Source: Ornithodoros turicata
Lineage: Eukaryota; Arthropoda; Arachnida; Ixodida; Argasidae
DNA length: 64,000 nt
Reading direction: 5' to 3'
NCBI RefSeq assembly: GCF_037126465.1
Contig: NC_088204.1
Span: 72,291,807 to 72,355,806 of the forward strand
Position 1 is the stretch's first letter. Each line of letters opens with the position of its first letter. The notes beneath the pieces are model-generated. The model was not told the origin of the DNA and did not search any database. It saw nothing but the letters and a program-made list of their open reading frames with translations. A program made the translations under genes and the position numbers. This document shows positions 63,249 through 64,000 of the stretch, piece by piece.

Positions 63249-63336
63249 AAAGGTGCGTCCTCACTATGCCGATCGGCATAGTGAGGCATATGCGCACCGA
63301 GAAAGCCGATCGGCATCGTGAGAACGCACCTTGACA
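63249..63336. repeat. Inverted-repeat hairpin, AAGGTGCGT termini (copy 2)
   Basis: Same structure as 36238-36326, with a perfect inner palindrome CCTCACTATGCCGATCGGCA to 63283 and its mirror. Confidence 0.45.
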
Positions 63337-63339
63337 TCG

Positions 63340-64000
63340 GCCGTATGAAACACCACCTCACCATACGCGCTTTGTGTTGCGCCAGGCGAAGCATGGCATG
63401 TATTGTGTAGTATGCACCTGGGCTTTGTGATGATTGTGTTGTGTTCCTTGTCCTTCTATGTTCAATTGCCTGCTCCACTGTAATGTTATCCTTGTTCTTC
63501 TCAGTTGTGTGAACGAAGGTAGGCTTGCATAGCAATAAGAAGGGCCGCTTCATGGGGGTCTCCCCCAGGAGTTCGTTTCTACTTTGCCCACAAATGCAAA
63601 GGAGATCAAGGGTTGCTTCTTGTTCTCTCTCACAACGAAGGGCAAGAGAAGAGCGCAATTCTGTTGGAACGATAAACTTGGTCTCCCGGGCCGTCCCTCG
63701 AACTTTTGGTTCGATCATTTTCTCTGAAAATGGCATCGTAGGAGCAAAGGAACATACATATATATTGTCATTGGGCCGAACTTCCATATTTCGTAAACAA
63801 AATGTTCATTATTTAAAATTAGTTGGGGAAATGCTTGAGGCGGTAGCAAGTGCGCCATAAGGCGGCGGGCTTAACGAAGAATGTATCGCCGATTAGTTAT
63901 TGAAAGAGCAGAAAGAAAGAGATACGATTGCCATGATTTAAAAAAACACAATTCTGACCACAGTTGGAGTAGACACTATGTATTTAGTGTACACACCTAC
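63340..64000. repeat. Conserved 3'-flank block, copy 6 (next TRAF-like gene lies beyond the window)
   Basis: This follows the T4 flank closely up to CACTATGTATTTAGTGTACACACCTAC at the last base. In all other copies a TRAF-like gene ends about 80-120 bp further on, so a sixth gene is expected just outside. Confidence 0.6.

Overview
The window is eukaryotic, repeat-saturated nuclear DNA, most likely from a chelicerate and probably an ixodid tick. This rests on intronless TRAF6-like genes of a kind I recall as expanded in ticks, a tRNA-derived SINE resembling the tick Ruka family, I-group LINEs ending in an AATAAACATATCCCC-type 3' end, and many short TA-flanked elements. The assignment comes from recognition, not from a search. 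I found no rRNA, functional tRNA, CRISPR array or bacterial-style operon.

The host genes are five copies of one intronless family, all on the minus strand: T1 (1961-3316), T2 (14949-16397), T3 (21181-22620), T4 (37097-38545) and T5 (46877-48312, broken). A sixth copy is implied, because its 3' flank runs off the right edge. Each encodes a C3HC3D RING, two TRAF-type zinc fingers, a coiled coil and a C-terminal MATH/TRAF-C domain, which is the layout of TRAF6-like ubiquitin-ligase adaptors. There are two subtypes. Type 1 (T1, T3, T5) has a TATATAG box about 95 bp upstream of the ATG. Type 2 (T2, T4) has lost that box. T2 and T4 are almost identical and lie in a recent segmental duplication of about 6-7 kb (offset about 22,148 bp). 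A second duplicated block, 4.1-9.1 kb against 30.3-35.6 kb, has a partial third copy at 60.9-61.9 kb. The locus is therefore a tandem array whose unit carries one type-2 and one type-1 gene plus spacers.

Nearly everything else is mobile DNA. Because the units are copies, many insertions can be compared with their own empty site inside the window. These include hAT-like elements with 8-bp target duplications (644-1914, 24842-25323, 28527-29635), a solo LTR with a 5-bp duplication (16689-17673 and its copy), TA-flanked elements (5532-6055, 8682-8892, 43570-46867, 45478-46014, 61957-62575), a 4.6-kb foldback element with a 205-bp satellite core (9101-13706), the 3' end of an LTR retroelement (29937-30317), Penelope-like fragments, a SINE, and several I-group LINE copies. 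One LINE at 48967-53943, of the L1/Tx1 group, has two intact overlapping ORFs and may still be mobile.

By region: 0-3.5 kb is T1 with a hAT in its 3' flank. 3.5-9.1 kb is spacer with LINE, MITE and Penelope-like relics. 9.1-13.7 kb is the foldback. 13.7-20 kb is T2, a solo LTR and DNA-transposon relics. 20-25.5 kb is T3 and an LTR relic with SINE and hAT insertions. 25.5-30.3 kb is a decayed LINE, a hAT and an LTR end. 30.3-43.5 kb is the second copy of the spacer plus T4. 43.5-48.9 kb is T5 with a 3.3-kb transposon beside its stop codon. 48.9-55.5 kb is the intact LINE and an LTR relic. 55.5-60.9 kb is nested LINE and hAT debris at a unit breakpoint. 60.9-64 kb is the start of the third unit.
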